A stretch of 64,000 nt of DNA. Origin: Steroidobacteraceae bacterium. Its GTDB lineage: Bacteria > Pseudomonadota > Gammaproteobacteria > Steroidobacterales > Steroidobacteraceae. A program made the position numbers and the translations under genes. The notes under the pieces are model-generated. The model saw only the letters and a list, made by a program, of their open reading frames with translations, was not told the origin of the DNA and did no database searches. The stretch is from the NCBI GenBank assembly GCA_019634895.1, contig JAHCAM010000009.1, forward strand, positions 1 through 64,000, in the 5' to 3' direction. Positions 1 to 10,297 of this stretch are shown here, one piece after another; positions within the stretch are counted from its first letter, which is position 1, and each line of letters opens with the position of its first letter.

Positions 1-660
1 CACGGCGCCGAGGATCGTGAACGCAAGCACCGGGTGCCCGAGCAGCAGCCGGATGGCGTAACCGGGATAGAGCGCGGCCAGCACGCCGGGCTCGGCGAGC
101 ATGGCGCGCACCCCGAGGACCGCGAGCGTGAGGAACCAGATCGCCATGACCGGCCCGAACAGCGCACCGACGCGCGCGGTGCCGCGCGACTGCAGCGCGA
201 ACAGCGCCACGATGATGGCGATGGTGACCGGCAGGACGGCCGTGTGCATCCGCGGGTTCAGCAGCTCGAGTCCCTCGACCGCGCTCAGCACCGAGATCGC
301 CGGCGTCAGCAGCGCGTCGCAATAGAACAGCGCCGTGCCAGCGACGCCGAGCGCGACCAGCCGGAACGCCCAGGGTCCCGCCATGCCGGACTTGCGCTGC
401 ACCAGCGCGACCAGCGACAGGATGCCGCCCTCGCCGTCGTTGTCCGCGCGCAGGATCAGCACCACGTACTTGAGCGTGATGACGGTCAGCAGGCTCCAGA
501 AGATCAGCGACACGACGCCGAGCACCGCGTCGGGGTTCGCGGCGCCGCCGGCGGCTGCGGTTGCCTCGCGCAGCGCGTAGAGCGGGCTGGTGCCGATGTC
601 GCCGTACACGACGCCGACGGCGCCGAGCGTCGCCCGGGCGAGGGAGCGGGAGTCCTGCAT
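1..660 (-). CDS. kup: Kup-family potassium uptake protein (3' end outside window)
   Basis: Low-affinity K+:H+ symporter of the inner membrane (KUP/HAK/KT family). The 220 visible codons from the ATG at 660 begin MQDSRSLARATLGAVGVVYG and continue with DIGTSPLYAL, the family's N-terminal signature, then several hydrophobic helices including LFYCDALLTPAISVLSAVEG. Only the first third of the usual ~620 residues is present because the window ends. It lies 17 bases downstream of the stop of the rhombotarget lipoprotein on the same strand, so the two may be co-transcribed, although their functions look unrelated. No regulatory element is visible in the short gap. Confidence 0.93.
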   Translation of the reverse strand, partial: MQDSRSLARATLGAVGVVYGDIGTSPLYALREATAAAGGAANPDAVLGVVSLIFWSLLTVITLKYVVLILRADNDGEGGILSLVALVQRKSGMAGPWAFRLVALGVAGTALFYCDALLTPAISVLSAVEGLELLNPRMHTAVLPVTIAIIVALFALQSRGTARVGALFGPVMAIWFLTLAVLGVRAMLAEPGVLAALYPGYAIRLLLGHPVLAFTILGAV

Positions 661-677
661 GGAAATGGAAGACGGGC

Positions 678-1511
678 TCAGGCCGTCGCTCGTCTCCGTC
701 GGGAAGCGGCGAGCGCCAGGCATCCGAGCAGCAGCAAGGAACCGCCGCCTGCTGCACCGCCGCCGCCGGACGACTCGGCGCGCGTCACGCGCACCGTGCC
801 CTCGGTGCGGATGCGCTCCTTGAACGCCGACAGTTCCTGGTCGAGGTTGGCGGTCATGTCCGCCATCGCCTGCTCGAAGCCCTCTCTCTGCGTCTGGCGC
901 AGGTCGCGCTCGAGGCCGACCAGCGTCGAGGTGCTCTTCGCCTGGCTCACGCCCGGCGCGCGGAACAGCAGCTTCCGCGTCGGCACGTCGAACACGGCCG
1001 TGTCCACGAAGGTCTGCACGTCGTTCCTGTTGCCGTGCACGGTATAGGCGCCGACGATGGTCCAGTACAGGAAGGCCGAGGTGCGCTCGTCGCTGTGCGT
1101 CACCTGGTCGTAGGACACGAGCGCCATCACGTCGAGCCCGTACAGACGCGCGGTCTGCTCCAGCGAGTCGAAGCCGCGTCCGGAGCGCAGGTAGGCGTCC
1201 GGGATCACGGTGATCTCCGAGATGAAGTCGCGCCCGGCGAAGCGCGCCCTGACGTCGTTCAGCATGCGGATGCGCTCGGACTCCGGCAGCGCGAGGTCCC
1301 CGCGCAGCCCGGAGGGCACGAATGCGAGGCCGACCTTGAGCGGCAGCTGCAGGTGCGGGATCACGCCCGTCTGCGGCGGCGGCGGCTCGCCCTTCGGGTA
1401 GAGGTAATCCACCAGGCTGCTGGAGACGCCCTGGCGCGTCGGGCCGCCGAACAGGCCGGTGCATCCGGCCAGCGCGAGGAAGACAGCGATGACGGCGATC
1501 GCGCGCTTCAT
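678..1511 (-). CDS. Rhombotarget lipoprotein with GlyGly-CTERM sorting signal
   Basis: A 277-residue envelope protein with two processing signals. At the N-terminus MKRAIAVIAVFLALAGC is a lipoprotein signal with lipobox LAGC. At the C-terminus a Gly-rich stretch (GGGGAAGGGS) is followed by a hydrophobic helix (LLLLGCLALAA) and the basic tail SRRRRATA, the tripartite GlyGly-CTERM signal cleaved by rhombosortase, a rhomboid protease. The dual arrangement and the segment SSSLVDYLYP after the lipobox fit the family called rhombotarget lipoprotein. The ATG at 1511 is chosen because it starts the signal peptide; the open frame continues upstream without a better start. No rhombosortase gene is in the window. 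Function beyond sorting is unknown. Confidence 0.85.
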   Translation of the reverse strand: MKRAIAVIAVFLALAGCTGLFGGPTRQGVSSSLVDYLYPKGEPPPPQTGVIPHLQLPLKVGLAFVPSGLRGDLALPESERIRMLNDVRARFAGRDFISEITVIPDAYLRSGRGFDSLEQTARLYGLDVMALVSYDQVTHSDERTSAFLYWTIVGAYTVHGNRNDVQTFVDTAVFDVPTRKLLFRAPGVSQAKSTSTLVGLERDLRQTQREGFEQAMADMTANLDQELSAFKERIRTEGTVRVTRAESSGGGGAAGGGSLLLLGCLALAASRRRRATA

Positions 1512-1603
1512 GGCTGGGGGCGGATTATACGCCCGCAACCGACGGGCTTTGGCCCCGGGGCGGGCGGGCGTATCGTAATGCACGGAATCCAAAGGAGATT
1601 GAC

Positions 1604-3118
1604 ATGGACGTGACCCCGCGCCGTTGGCTGCCGGCACTCCTGCTCGCAGTCGCCGCGCCGCCGGCCGCAGCGCTCGATCCGCCGGCCGAGCCGGTGCTGC
1701 TGCGGGCACAGCGTCATTTCGAGGCGTTGCGCGCGGAGGATTGCGCCGCGCAGCTCGCGCCGGCGATCGCGTTCACGAATACCGCCGAGTTCGCCACCGG
1801 GCTCGAGTCGCAGCAGCGCGTCGCCTTTCTCTGGGGGCTCGCGGCCTGCGCGATGAACAGCGGCGAGTTCGAGGCTGCATTCGATGCGGCGGGGCGACTG
1901 CTGGCGCTCGACCCGGCGTTGCCGCTCGCGCACGGCATCCGTTTCTACGCCGGCATGATTCTGGGCCGCAACGAGGCGGCGGTGGAGTCGCTGCTGGCGG
2001 TGGCGCGCTCGAGCCCGGAGCTGCTGCGCGCCCTGGAGGTCGAGCATGTTGCGCGCCTGCTGCGGGCGGCCGGCGATCTGGACCTGACGGGCGATCGGCA
2101 GCTGCAGGTGCACGAGGCGATCGTGGCGGCGGGGTTCACGCCGCCGCCGCCGGATACCGACGAGTTCCTGCGCGTCGGCCATGCGCGGCTGCTGCTCGAG
2201 CGCGGCCGCATCGACGAGGCCAGGGCGCGGCTCGCGCCGGTCGGGGACGTGGACTTCCTCGTGGCCATGCGCATCGAACGCCTGTTCGATCCGCTGCGCG
2301 AGGACCCGCAGTTCGAGGCGCGCCTGGACCTTGCGGCGGCGATGGAGCGCAATCTCGCGCGCTCGAAGTCCGCCATCGCGCAGAATCCCCGCCTGCTGCA
2401 GTCGGTCTACCAGCACGTGCAGAATCTCGACAAGGCCCGCCGCGAGGCGGAAGCGGTCGCGCTCGCCGAGGATGCGCTGGCAAGGCTGCGCAGGGATCCG
2501 GCGGCGTTCAGCGACGCGGGCAGGTTCGAGCCGTGGGTGCTCAACGAGCTGGGTTACCTGCTGTACGAGCTTGGCCGCGCTGACGAGGGCGCCAGAGTGC
2601 TGCGCGACAGCGCGCGCCTGGCCGAGAGGGGCGGGCAGAATGTCAGCCAGGTGATCAACTTCGCGAGCTACCTGGTGCGCGAAGGACGCGGCGCCGAGGC
2701 GCTCGCGCTGCTGGAGCAGGCCGGGCCCGCGTCGCCCTACGGCCGCGCCTGGATCCAGTCGCTGCGCTCCTGCATCGGCGTGCTGACGGGAGACGAGGCG
2801 CTGCGCGTGCAGGGCCTGGAGTACCTGCACGCGCACGTGGCCGACAATCCGCCGGCGCTCTCTCGCGCGCTGCTGTGTTCCGACGACGTCGACGGCGCGG
2901 CGGCGCTCATGATCCGGCGCCTCGGCAACCGGGACTGGCGCAGCGCTGCGATCCTCGCATTGCAGCGCGTCCCGCGCACCGGCATGGACGAGCTGGAATT
3001 CCAGAAGCTGCTGACCGAGCGCTTCGACCGGCTGCGCGGGCGCGAAGACGTGCTGCAGGCGCTGGAGCCGGTCGGACGGATCGAGACGATCCCGCTCGAC
3101 GTCGGCGGCGGCAACTGA
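1604..3118 (+). CDS. Exported TPR-repeat protein of unknown function
   Basis: A 504-residue protein with a Sec signal peptide (basic MDVTPRRW, then hydrophobic [16 protein letters not shown]). The rest is helical and Ala/Leu/Arg-rich, with the periodicity of tetratricopeptide/Sel1-like scaffolds (for example [20 protein letters not shown] near residues 85-105, and [20 protein letters not shown] further on). A good Shine-Dalgarno sequence (AAAGGAGAT) lies just ahead of the ATG. It is divergent from the rhombotarget gene, with a 92-base shared upstream region. It probably acts as a periplasmic protein-protein interaction scaffold. No catalytic motif is visible and the partner is unknown. Confidence 0.75.
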   Translation: MDVTPRRWLPALLLAVAAPPAAALDPPAEPVLLRAQRHFEALRAEDCAAQLAPAIAFTNTAEFATGLESQQRVAFLWGLAACAMNSGEFEAAFDAAGRLLALDPALPLAHGIRFYAGMILGRNEAAVESLLAVARSSPELLRALEVEHVARLLRAAGDLDLTGDRQLQVHEAIVAAGFTPPPPDTDEFLRVGHARLLLERGRIDEARARLAPVGDVDFLVAMRIERLFDPLREDPQFEARLDLAAAMERNLARSKSAIAQNPRLLQSVYQHVQNLDKARREAEAVALAEDALARLRRDPAAFSDAGRFEPWVLNELGYLLYELGRADEGARVLRDSARLAERGGQNVSQVINFASYLVREGRGAEALALLEQAGPASPYGRAWIQSLRSCIGVLTGDEALRVQGLEYLHAHVADNPPALSRALLCSDDVDGAAALMIRRLGNRDWRSAAILALQRVPRTGMDELEFQKLLTERFDRLRGREDVLQALEPVGRIETIPLDVGGGN

Positions 3119-3152
3119 CGGCGGGTCCGCTGCAGGGTATCCTGCGCAGCGC

Positions 3153-4828
<1,676 letters not shown>

Positions 4829-4829
<1 letters not shown>

Positions 4830-6358
4830 TGGCCGCGCTCACGCTGAAGCCCGGTTCGATTTCGCTGGCCGAGCTGCGCCGCATCGTGCGCGGCGACGAC
4901 CCGATCGCGCTCGCCGACGGCTGGCGCGGCCCGGTCGAGGCATCGCTCGCGGCGGTGGCAAAGCGCCTGGCCGCAGGCGAGGCGCTCTACGGCATCAACA
5001 CCGGCTTCGGCAAGCTCGCGAAGACGCGCGTGTCGGAAGGCGCGCTCGCGACGCTGCAGCTCTATATCGTGCGCTCGCACGCGGCGGGCGTCGGCGAGCC
5101 GCTCGCGGACTCGACCGTGCGGCTGGTGCTGGCGCTGAAGACCGCCAGCCTCGCGCGCGGCTACTCGGGGGTGCGGCCGGTCGTGATCGAGCGGCTGCTC
5201 GCGTTCGTGAACGCCGGCATCCTGCCGCTCGTGCCTTCGCAGGGTTCGGTGGGCGCTTCCGGCGACCTCGCGCCGCTCGCGCACCTGTCGCTGGCGCTGA
5301 TCGGCGAAGGGCGCGTGCGCGTCGGGGGCCGCGAGATGGACAGCGCCGCGGCGATGAAGGCCGCGGGCATCGAACCGCTCACGCTCGGGCCGAAGGAGGG
5401 TCTCGCGCTGCTGAACGGCACGCAGGTATCGACCGCGCTCGCGCTCGAGGGCCTGTTCGCCGCCGAGGACCTGCTCGCGGGCTCGATCGTCGCGGGCTCG
5501 ATGTGCGTGGACGCGGCGCTCGGCAGCCGCACGCCCTTCGATGCGCGCATCCACAACGTGCGCGGCCAGCCGGCGCAGATCGCGGTGGCGGCCGCCTTCC
5601 GCGCCGTGCTCGGCGAGAGCGGGATCGGCCATTCGCACGAGCACTGCGACCGCGTGCAGGATCCTTACTCGCTGCGCTGCCAGCCGCAGGTGGCGGGCGC
5701 CTGCCTGCAGCAGGTCGAGAACGCCGCGCGCACGCTGATGCTGGAGGCGAACGGCGTCTCCGACAACCCGCTCGTCTTCGGCGCGGAGGGCGACGTGCTC
5801 TCGGGCGGAAACTTCCACGCCGAGCCGGTCGCCTTCGCGGCCGACGGACTGGCGCTCGCGCTCGCCGAGATCGGCGCGCTGTCGGAGCGGCGCATCGCGA
5901 TGCTGATCGACGACAGCCTGAGCCAGCTCCCGGCATTCCTGGTGAGGGAGGGCGGGCTCAATTCGGGATTCATGATCGCGCAGGTGACGGCGGCCGCGCT
6001 CGCCTCCGAGAACAAGTCGCTCGCGCATCCCGCGTCGGTGGACAGCCTGCCGACTTCGGCGAACCAGGAGGACCACGTCAGCATGGCGACCTTCGCCGCC
6101 AGGCGCCTCGCGCCGATGGCGGAGAACACGCGCGGCATCCTCGCGATCGAGCTGCTGGCCGCCGCCCAGGGCATCGACTTCCGCCGCCCCCTGCAGTCGA
6201 GTCCCGCGCTCGAGAAGGCGCACGCGCTGCTGCGCGCGAAGGTCCCGTTCTACGACCACGACCGCCATTTCGCGCCGGACATCGCGGCGGCGAAGTCCGT
6301 GATCTCCGGCGACGATCTCCTGGCGCTGGTACCGGCCGGACTCCTGCCGAGCCGCTAG
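4829..6358 (+). CDS. hutH: Histidine ammonia-lyase
   Basis: First enzyme of histidine catabolism: L-histidine gives trans-urocanate plus ammonia. The 509 residues match the family. The Ala143-Ser144-Gly145 triad that cyclises into the MIO electrophile lies in [14 protein letters not shown]. Other landmarks are [11 protein letters not shown] (residues 53-63), [11 protein letters not shown], the [12 protein letters not shown] segment, [11 protein letters not shown] and [15 protein letters not shown] 4829 overlaps the hutU stop (TGATG), so the pair is one transcriptional and translational unit. No HutC operator or sigma-54 site was recognised upstream of hutU, and no hutC is in the window. Confidence 0.97.
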
Positions 6359-6384
6359 TCGCACAGCCGCGGCGTCCGGGAACC

Positions 6385-6545
6385 CTGCTCGCTCGCGCCG
6401 CCGGAACCTACGCGCTCGCTCGCAGGTTCCCGGCCGCCACCGCTGCGCGAGTGGCGGCATCACGCCCGGCGCGCGTGGTGGCGGGGTCCTCGCGAGCAAA
6501 CTCGTAAGTTCCGGCGGAGTTTGCGAGCGAGCGACCCCGCCGGAT
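6385..6545. repeat. Two-hairpin dispersed repeat, copy 1
   Basis: An intergenic element between convergent hutH and the M48 gene. The left hairpin (6385-6437) is bounded by inverted CCGGGAACC / GGTTCCCGG arms around CTCGCTCGCGCCGCCGGAAC. The right hairpin (6483-6545) has arms GGGGTC / GACCCC around CAAACTCGTAAGTTCCGGCG and GAGTTTGCG. The left core is an inverted version of the right core. A second copy lies at 39705-39890. In the 215-base gap 6359-6573 nothing else is seen; it may also terminate transcription from both sides. Confidence 0.8.
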
Positions 6546-6573
6546 CCCGCGCGCCGGGCGTGCATCCAGCGAG

Positions 6574-7809
6574 TTACCGCGACTGCGGCGGGTGCTCCGC
6601 GAGCCAGCGCATCGCCCGCATGACGCGGGTGCGCCCGCTCGGGTGATCGTAGAAAACGCATTCCTCGACCCGCCCCGGCTCGATCTTCCGGTAGCTCGAC
6701 AGCCGCATGGCCACGCTCGCGAAACCCTGCGGCTCCCGCGCGGCGTCCAGCCCGAAGGCATCGGCCTGGTTCTCCGCGATGCGCACGATGCCGTTCGAGA
6801 CCGGCGTCAGCAGCAGCATCACCACCGCGAAGATCGCGAGCGCGAGCGGCAGTCCGGCCGGATCGGCGATGTCGCGCACGCCCCAGCGCCCGCCGCGCCG
6901 CGCGCGGATCGCGCCGAAGCTGCGGTTCACGACCCAGTAGCCGATGCCGAGCATCAGCGCGGTCGAGAGCGGGATCCACAGCGAGTGGTTCAGCACGTAG
7001 TGGCCCATCTCGTGCGCCATGACCGCGCGGATCTCGGGCTCCGAGGTGCCGTTCAGCAGGTTGTCGTTGAGCGCGATGCGCGTCGTGTGCGCGATGCCGG
7101 AGACGTTGGCGCTGATGCGCCTGGTCTGCTTCGAGGCGTCGTACCAGTACACGTCGTCGGCCGGGATGCCGTTGTCGTGCGCGAGCGCGAGGATCGAGTC
7201 ACGCAGTTCGCCCGCGGGCAGGCTCCTGTAGTCGTTGAACAGCGGCGCGATGAACACCGGGAAGACCATGATCATGAACAGCAGGAACACCGCGGTGGCG
7301 GCGGTCGCCCACGGCACCCAGCGCTCGCGCACGCGGCGGATGATCGCGTACAGCCCGGCGATCGCGATCGCGCCGAGCGCGATGCCGAGTGCGAGCGAGA
7401 TCGCCCGCTCGCCGAGGAACGCGCCCAGCGTCTGGTTCGACATGCCGTACTGGTGCTCGCGGAAGAAGTCCGTGTACAGCGTCCACGGCAGGCCGAGGAT
7501 GCCGATCGCCAGCATGAACCCGGCGGCGTAGAGCAGCGTCTGCCGGAACGGCTTGCGCGCGCGCCGCTCGGCGAAGTCGCGCAGCCGCGCGGAGAGGCGC
7601 GTCTCCAGCAGGATCCAGGCGATCGCCACCGTGATCAGCGCGCCCCAGGCCTCGATCCAGTAGCCGCCCTCGAAGTAGGCATCCGACTTCTCGCGCTCAG
7701 CGGCCGGGATGGTCGCGATCCAGGCGCCGGTTGCGCCGGCCGCGTCGAAAGCCGGTCCCCACTCGGCGCCCGCGGGCACCTGCAGCTGCAAATCCGCGGC
7801 GTCGGCCAT
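6574..7809 (-). CDS. M48-family membrane metalloprotease (Ste24/CAAX-protease type)
   Basis: Zinc endopeptidase embedded in the inner membrane, 411 residues. The zinc motif H266-E-M-G-H270 lies in MAHEMGHYVLNH, and the third-ligand region is IAENQADAFGLD. Six or more hydrophobic helices are visible, and the long loop before the HEMGH motif has the segment YDASKQTRRISANVSGIAHT, typical of Ste24-like enzymes that cleave near membranes. ATG 7809 gives the start MADAADLQLQVPAG; the open frame extends upstream without a convincing start. It is divergent from asd. The substrate is unknown; bacterial relatives take part in membrane-protein quality control. Confidence 0.9.
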   Translation of the reverse strand: MADAADLQLQVPAGAEWGPAFDAAGATGAWIATIPAAEREKSDAYFEGGYWIEAWGALITVAIAWILLETRLSARLRDFAERRARKPFRQTLLYAAGFMLAIGILGLPWTLYTDFFREHQYGMSNQTLGAFLGERAISLALGIALGAIAIAGLYAIIRRVRERWVPWATAATAVFLLFMIMVFPVFIAPLFNDYRSLPAGELRDSILALAHDNGIPADDVYWYDASKQTRRISANVSGIAHTTRIALNDNLLNGTSEPEIRAVMAHEMGHYVLNHSLWIPLSTALMLGIGYWVVNRSFGAIRARRGGRWGVRDIADPAGLPLALAIFAVVMLLLTPVSNGIVRIAENQADAFGLDAAREPQGFASVAMRLSSYRKIEPGRVEECVFYDHPSGRTRVMRAMRWLAEHPPQSR

Positions 7810-7877
7810 CGTGAATCCCCCCCGGGTGCAGGCTATAGTGCGCCGCTTGCGGCGCAATTTGCCAACCGGTGGACGCG

Positions 7878-9008
7878 ATGGGTGAACCTGCAGGCGCAAG
7901 GCCGAAGGTCGGATTGATCGGCTGGCGCGGCATGGTCGGCGCCGTGCTGATCGAGCGCATGCGCGCCGAGGGCGACTTCGCGCTGATCGAGCCCGAGTTC
8001 TTCTCGACCACGCAGGCCGGCAGGCCGGCGCCCGACGTCGGCTCCGGCCACGGCACGCTCGGCAATGGCTATGACCTCGAAGCCCTCGCGCGTTGCGACA
8101 TCCTGGTCTCCTGCCAGGGCGGCGACTACACCGGCAAGATGCATCCGCAGCTGCGCGCCGCCGGCTGGGACGGGCACTGGATCGACGCGGCCTCGGCGCT
8201 GCGCATGAACGACGCCGCCGTGATCGTGCTGGACCCGGTGAACCGGCATGTGATCGACGCCGGCCTCGCGGCCGGCTGCCGCGACTGGATCGGCGGCAAC
8301 TGCACGGTGAGCCTGATGCTGATGGCCTTCGGCGGGCTGTTCCGCGCCGGTCTGGTCGAGTGGATGACGACGATGACCTACCAGGCCGCATCGGGCGCCG
8401 GCGCGCAGCAGATGCGCGAGCTGCTGGCGCAGATGGGCGTGCTGCACGCCTCGGCGCGCGGGCTGCTGGACGACCCGGCGAGCGCGATCCTCGACATCGA
8501 CCGCCGCGCCAGGGCCGCGTTCGACGATGCGATGCCGACCGCCGCCATCGGCCAGCCGCTGGCGGGCAGCCTGCTGCCCTGGGTGGACCGCGACCTCGGC
8601 AACGGCTACAGCCGCGAGGAATGGAAGGCGGGCGCCGAGGGCAACAAGATCCTCGGCCTCTCGGGCGATCCGGTGCCGATCGACGGCCTGTGCGTGCGCG
8701 TCGGCGCCATGCGCTGCCACAGCCAGGCGGTGACGATCAAGCTGAGGCGCCCTGCGACGCTGACCGCGCTCGAGCAGGTCATGGCCGGGCTGCATCCCTG
8801 GCTGCGCATCATCCCGAACGAAGTGGAAGCGACGCTCGCCTGCCTGACGCCCGCGGCGGTGACCGGCACGCTCGACATCGCGGTCGGGCGCATCCGCCAC
8901 CTGGCGATGGGCGAGGACTATCTGACGGCGTTCACCGTCGGCGACCAGCTGCTGTGGGGCGCGGCCGAGCCGCTGCGGCGCATGCTGCGGATCCTGATCG
9001 GGCGCTGA
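7878..9008 (+). CDS. asd: Aspartate-semialdehyde dehydrogenase
   Basis: Converts L-aspartyl-4-phosphate to L-aspartate 4-semialdehyde with NADPH, at the branch to lysine/diaminopimelate, threonine and methionine. The sequence has the nucleotide-binding start VGLIGWRGMVGAVLIERM, the FFSTTQAG segment and the catalytic cysteine C142 in GGNCTVSLMLMAFGG, followed by the NKILG and HSQAVTIKL regions, all characteristic of the ~370-residue gammaproteobacterial form. The ATG at 7878 is preferred; a GTG at 7869 would add three residues. It ends 7 bases before the MFS gene. Confidence 0.95.
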   Translation: MGEPAGARPKVGLIGWRGMVGAVLIERMRAEGDFALIEPEFFSTTQAGRPAPDVGSGHGTLGNGYDLEALARCDILVSCQGGDYTGKMHPQLRAAGWDGHWIDAASALRMNDAAVIVLDPVNRHVIDAGLAAGCRDWIGGNCTVSLMLMAFGGLFRAGLVEWMTTMTYQAASGAGAQQMRELLAQMGVLHASARGLLDDPASAILDIDRRARAAFDDAMPTAAIGQPLAGSLLPWVDRDLGNGYSREEWKAGAEGNKILGLSGDPVPIDGLCVRVGAMRCHSQAVTIKLRRPATLTALEQVMAGLHPWLRIIPNEVEATLACLTPAAVTGTLDIAVGRIRHLAMGEDYLTAFTVGDQLLWGAAEPLRRMLRILIGR

Positions 9009-9015
9009 TGCCGGC

Positions 9016-10263
9016 ATGAGCGCCGCATCCGCGAACGCCGGGCTCGGGCGCCTGATGGCGCACCCGGGATTCCTGCGCTACCTGGTTTCGCGCACCGCGG
9101 TGTCCATCGCGGTGCAGATGCAGACCGTCGCGGTCGGCTGGCAGATCTACGCGATCACGAAGAACCCGCTCGACCTCGGCCTGATCGGGCTGTCGCAGTT
9201 CCTGCCCTTCGTGCTGCTGGTGCTGCCGGCGGGGCAGGTCGCGGACCGCCGCCACCGCGCCCGCATCCTGGTCGGCTGCTTCGCGCTCGAGTTCGTCTGC
9301 GCGCTGCTGCTGGTCGCATTCACGCTGTCGGGGCTCGCGGTCGCCTGGCCGGTGTTCGCGGTGATGGTGCTGTTCGGCATGGCGCGCGCCTTCGCGATGC
9401 CGGCCGGGCAGGCGCTGTTGCCGAACCTGGTGCCGCCGGAGCTGTTCTCGCGCGCGGTCGCGGTGCATTCCAGCACCTGGCAGGTCTCGGTGATCGTCGG
9501 CCCCGCGATCGGCGGCCTCGTGTACCTCGCCGGGCCCGAGGTCGTGTACGGATCGGTCGCCGCGCTGCTCGCGGTCGCGACCGTGCTGATGATCGGCCTG
9601 CGGACCGCCGCGCCCGCGCCGGCCACGGAACCCGCGAGCTGGCACACGCTGCTCGAAGGGCTGCGATTCGTGTACCGGCGCAAGATCATCCTGGGCGCGG
9701 TGTCTCTCGACCTGTTCGCCGTGCTGTTCGGCGGCGCGACTGCGCTCTTGCCCGTGTACGCGAGCGACGTGCTGGACATCGGCCCCGACGGGCTCGGCAT
9801 CCTGCGCGCCGCGCCCGGCGTCGGCGCCGCGCTGGTCGCGCTCGTGTTCGCCGTGCGCCCGGTCGCGCGGCAGGTGGGCCGCGCGATGTTCGCGGGCGTG
9901 GCGCTGTTCGGCGTCGCGACCGTGGTGTTCGGCCTGTCGGAGAGCTTCTGGCTGTCGCTGGCGGCGCTCACGGTGCTGGGCGGCGCCGACATGGTGAGCG
10001 TGTACATCCGCCACCTGCTGGTGCAGCTCGAGACCCCGGACGCGATCCGCGGGCGGGTGAGCGCCGTGAACGCCGTCTTCATCGGGGCCTCGAACGAACT
10101 CGGCGAGTTCCGTGCGGGCGTGACCGGGGCCTGGTGGGGGGTGATCCCGGCGGTCGTCGTGGGCGGCATCGCGAGCGTCGCGACCGCGGGCCTGTGGATG
10201 CGCCTGTTCCCGGCGCTGCGCAGCATGGACCGCTTCCCGGAACCGGCGCGTCCCCCCGCTTGA
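9016..10263 (+). CDS. MFS transporter, EntS/DUF894-like exporter
   Basis: A 415-residue polytopic inner-membrane protein with 12 predicted helices. The N-terminal half carries RTAVSIAVQMQTVAVGWQIY and, between helices 2 and 3, the MFS motif A variant AGQVADRRHRARIL. The ending ALRSMDRFPEP resembles the family of small-molecule exporters that includes EntS. The start ATG lies 8 bases after the asd stop, so the two genes are probably co-transcribed, but no metabolic link is evident. The substrate cannot be read from the sequence. Confidence 0.85.
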   Translation: MSAASANAGLGRLMAHPGFLRYLVSRTAVSIAVQMQTVAVGWQIYAITKNPLDLGLIGLSQFLPFVLLVLPAGQVADRRHRARILVGCFALEFVCALLLVAFTLSGLAVAWPVFAVMVLFGMARAFAMPAGQALLPNLVPPELFSRAVAVHSSTWQVSVIVGPAIGGLVYLAGPEVVYGSVAALLAVATVLMIGLRTAAPAPATEPASWHTLLEGLRFVYRRKIILGAVSLDLFAVLFGGATALLPVYASDVLDIGPDGLGILRAAPGVGAALVALVFAVRPVARQVGRAMFAGVALFGVATVVFGLSESFWLSLAALTVLGGADMVSVYIRHLLVQLETPDAIRGRVSAVNAVFIGASNELGEFRAGVTGAWWGVIPAVVVGGIASVATAGLWMRLFPALRSMDRFPEPARPPA

Positions 10264-10277
10264 CCGGCCCGACCGGT

Positions 10278-10297
10278 ACCTGTATATCCATACAGGT
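10278..10297 (+). promoter_or_regulatory. LexA/SOS box
   Basis: ACCTGTATATCCATACAGGT is a perfect 8-base inverted repeat with a 4-base centre and contains CTGT-N8-ACAG, the LexA operator consensus of Gammaproteobacteria. It directly abuts the ATG at 10298, leaving no room for a ribosome site, so either the mRNA is leaderless or translation starts further in. From memory, the Pseudomonas aeruginosa homolog PA0069 belongs to the LexA regulon, which agrees with this site. Confidence 0.85.

Noticed and set aside
7869..7877. GTG 7869 as the start of asd
   Set aside because: The ATG at 7878 is a stronger start and sits closer to the family's usual N-terminus. The GTG remains possible.
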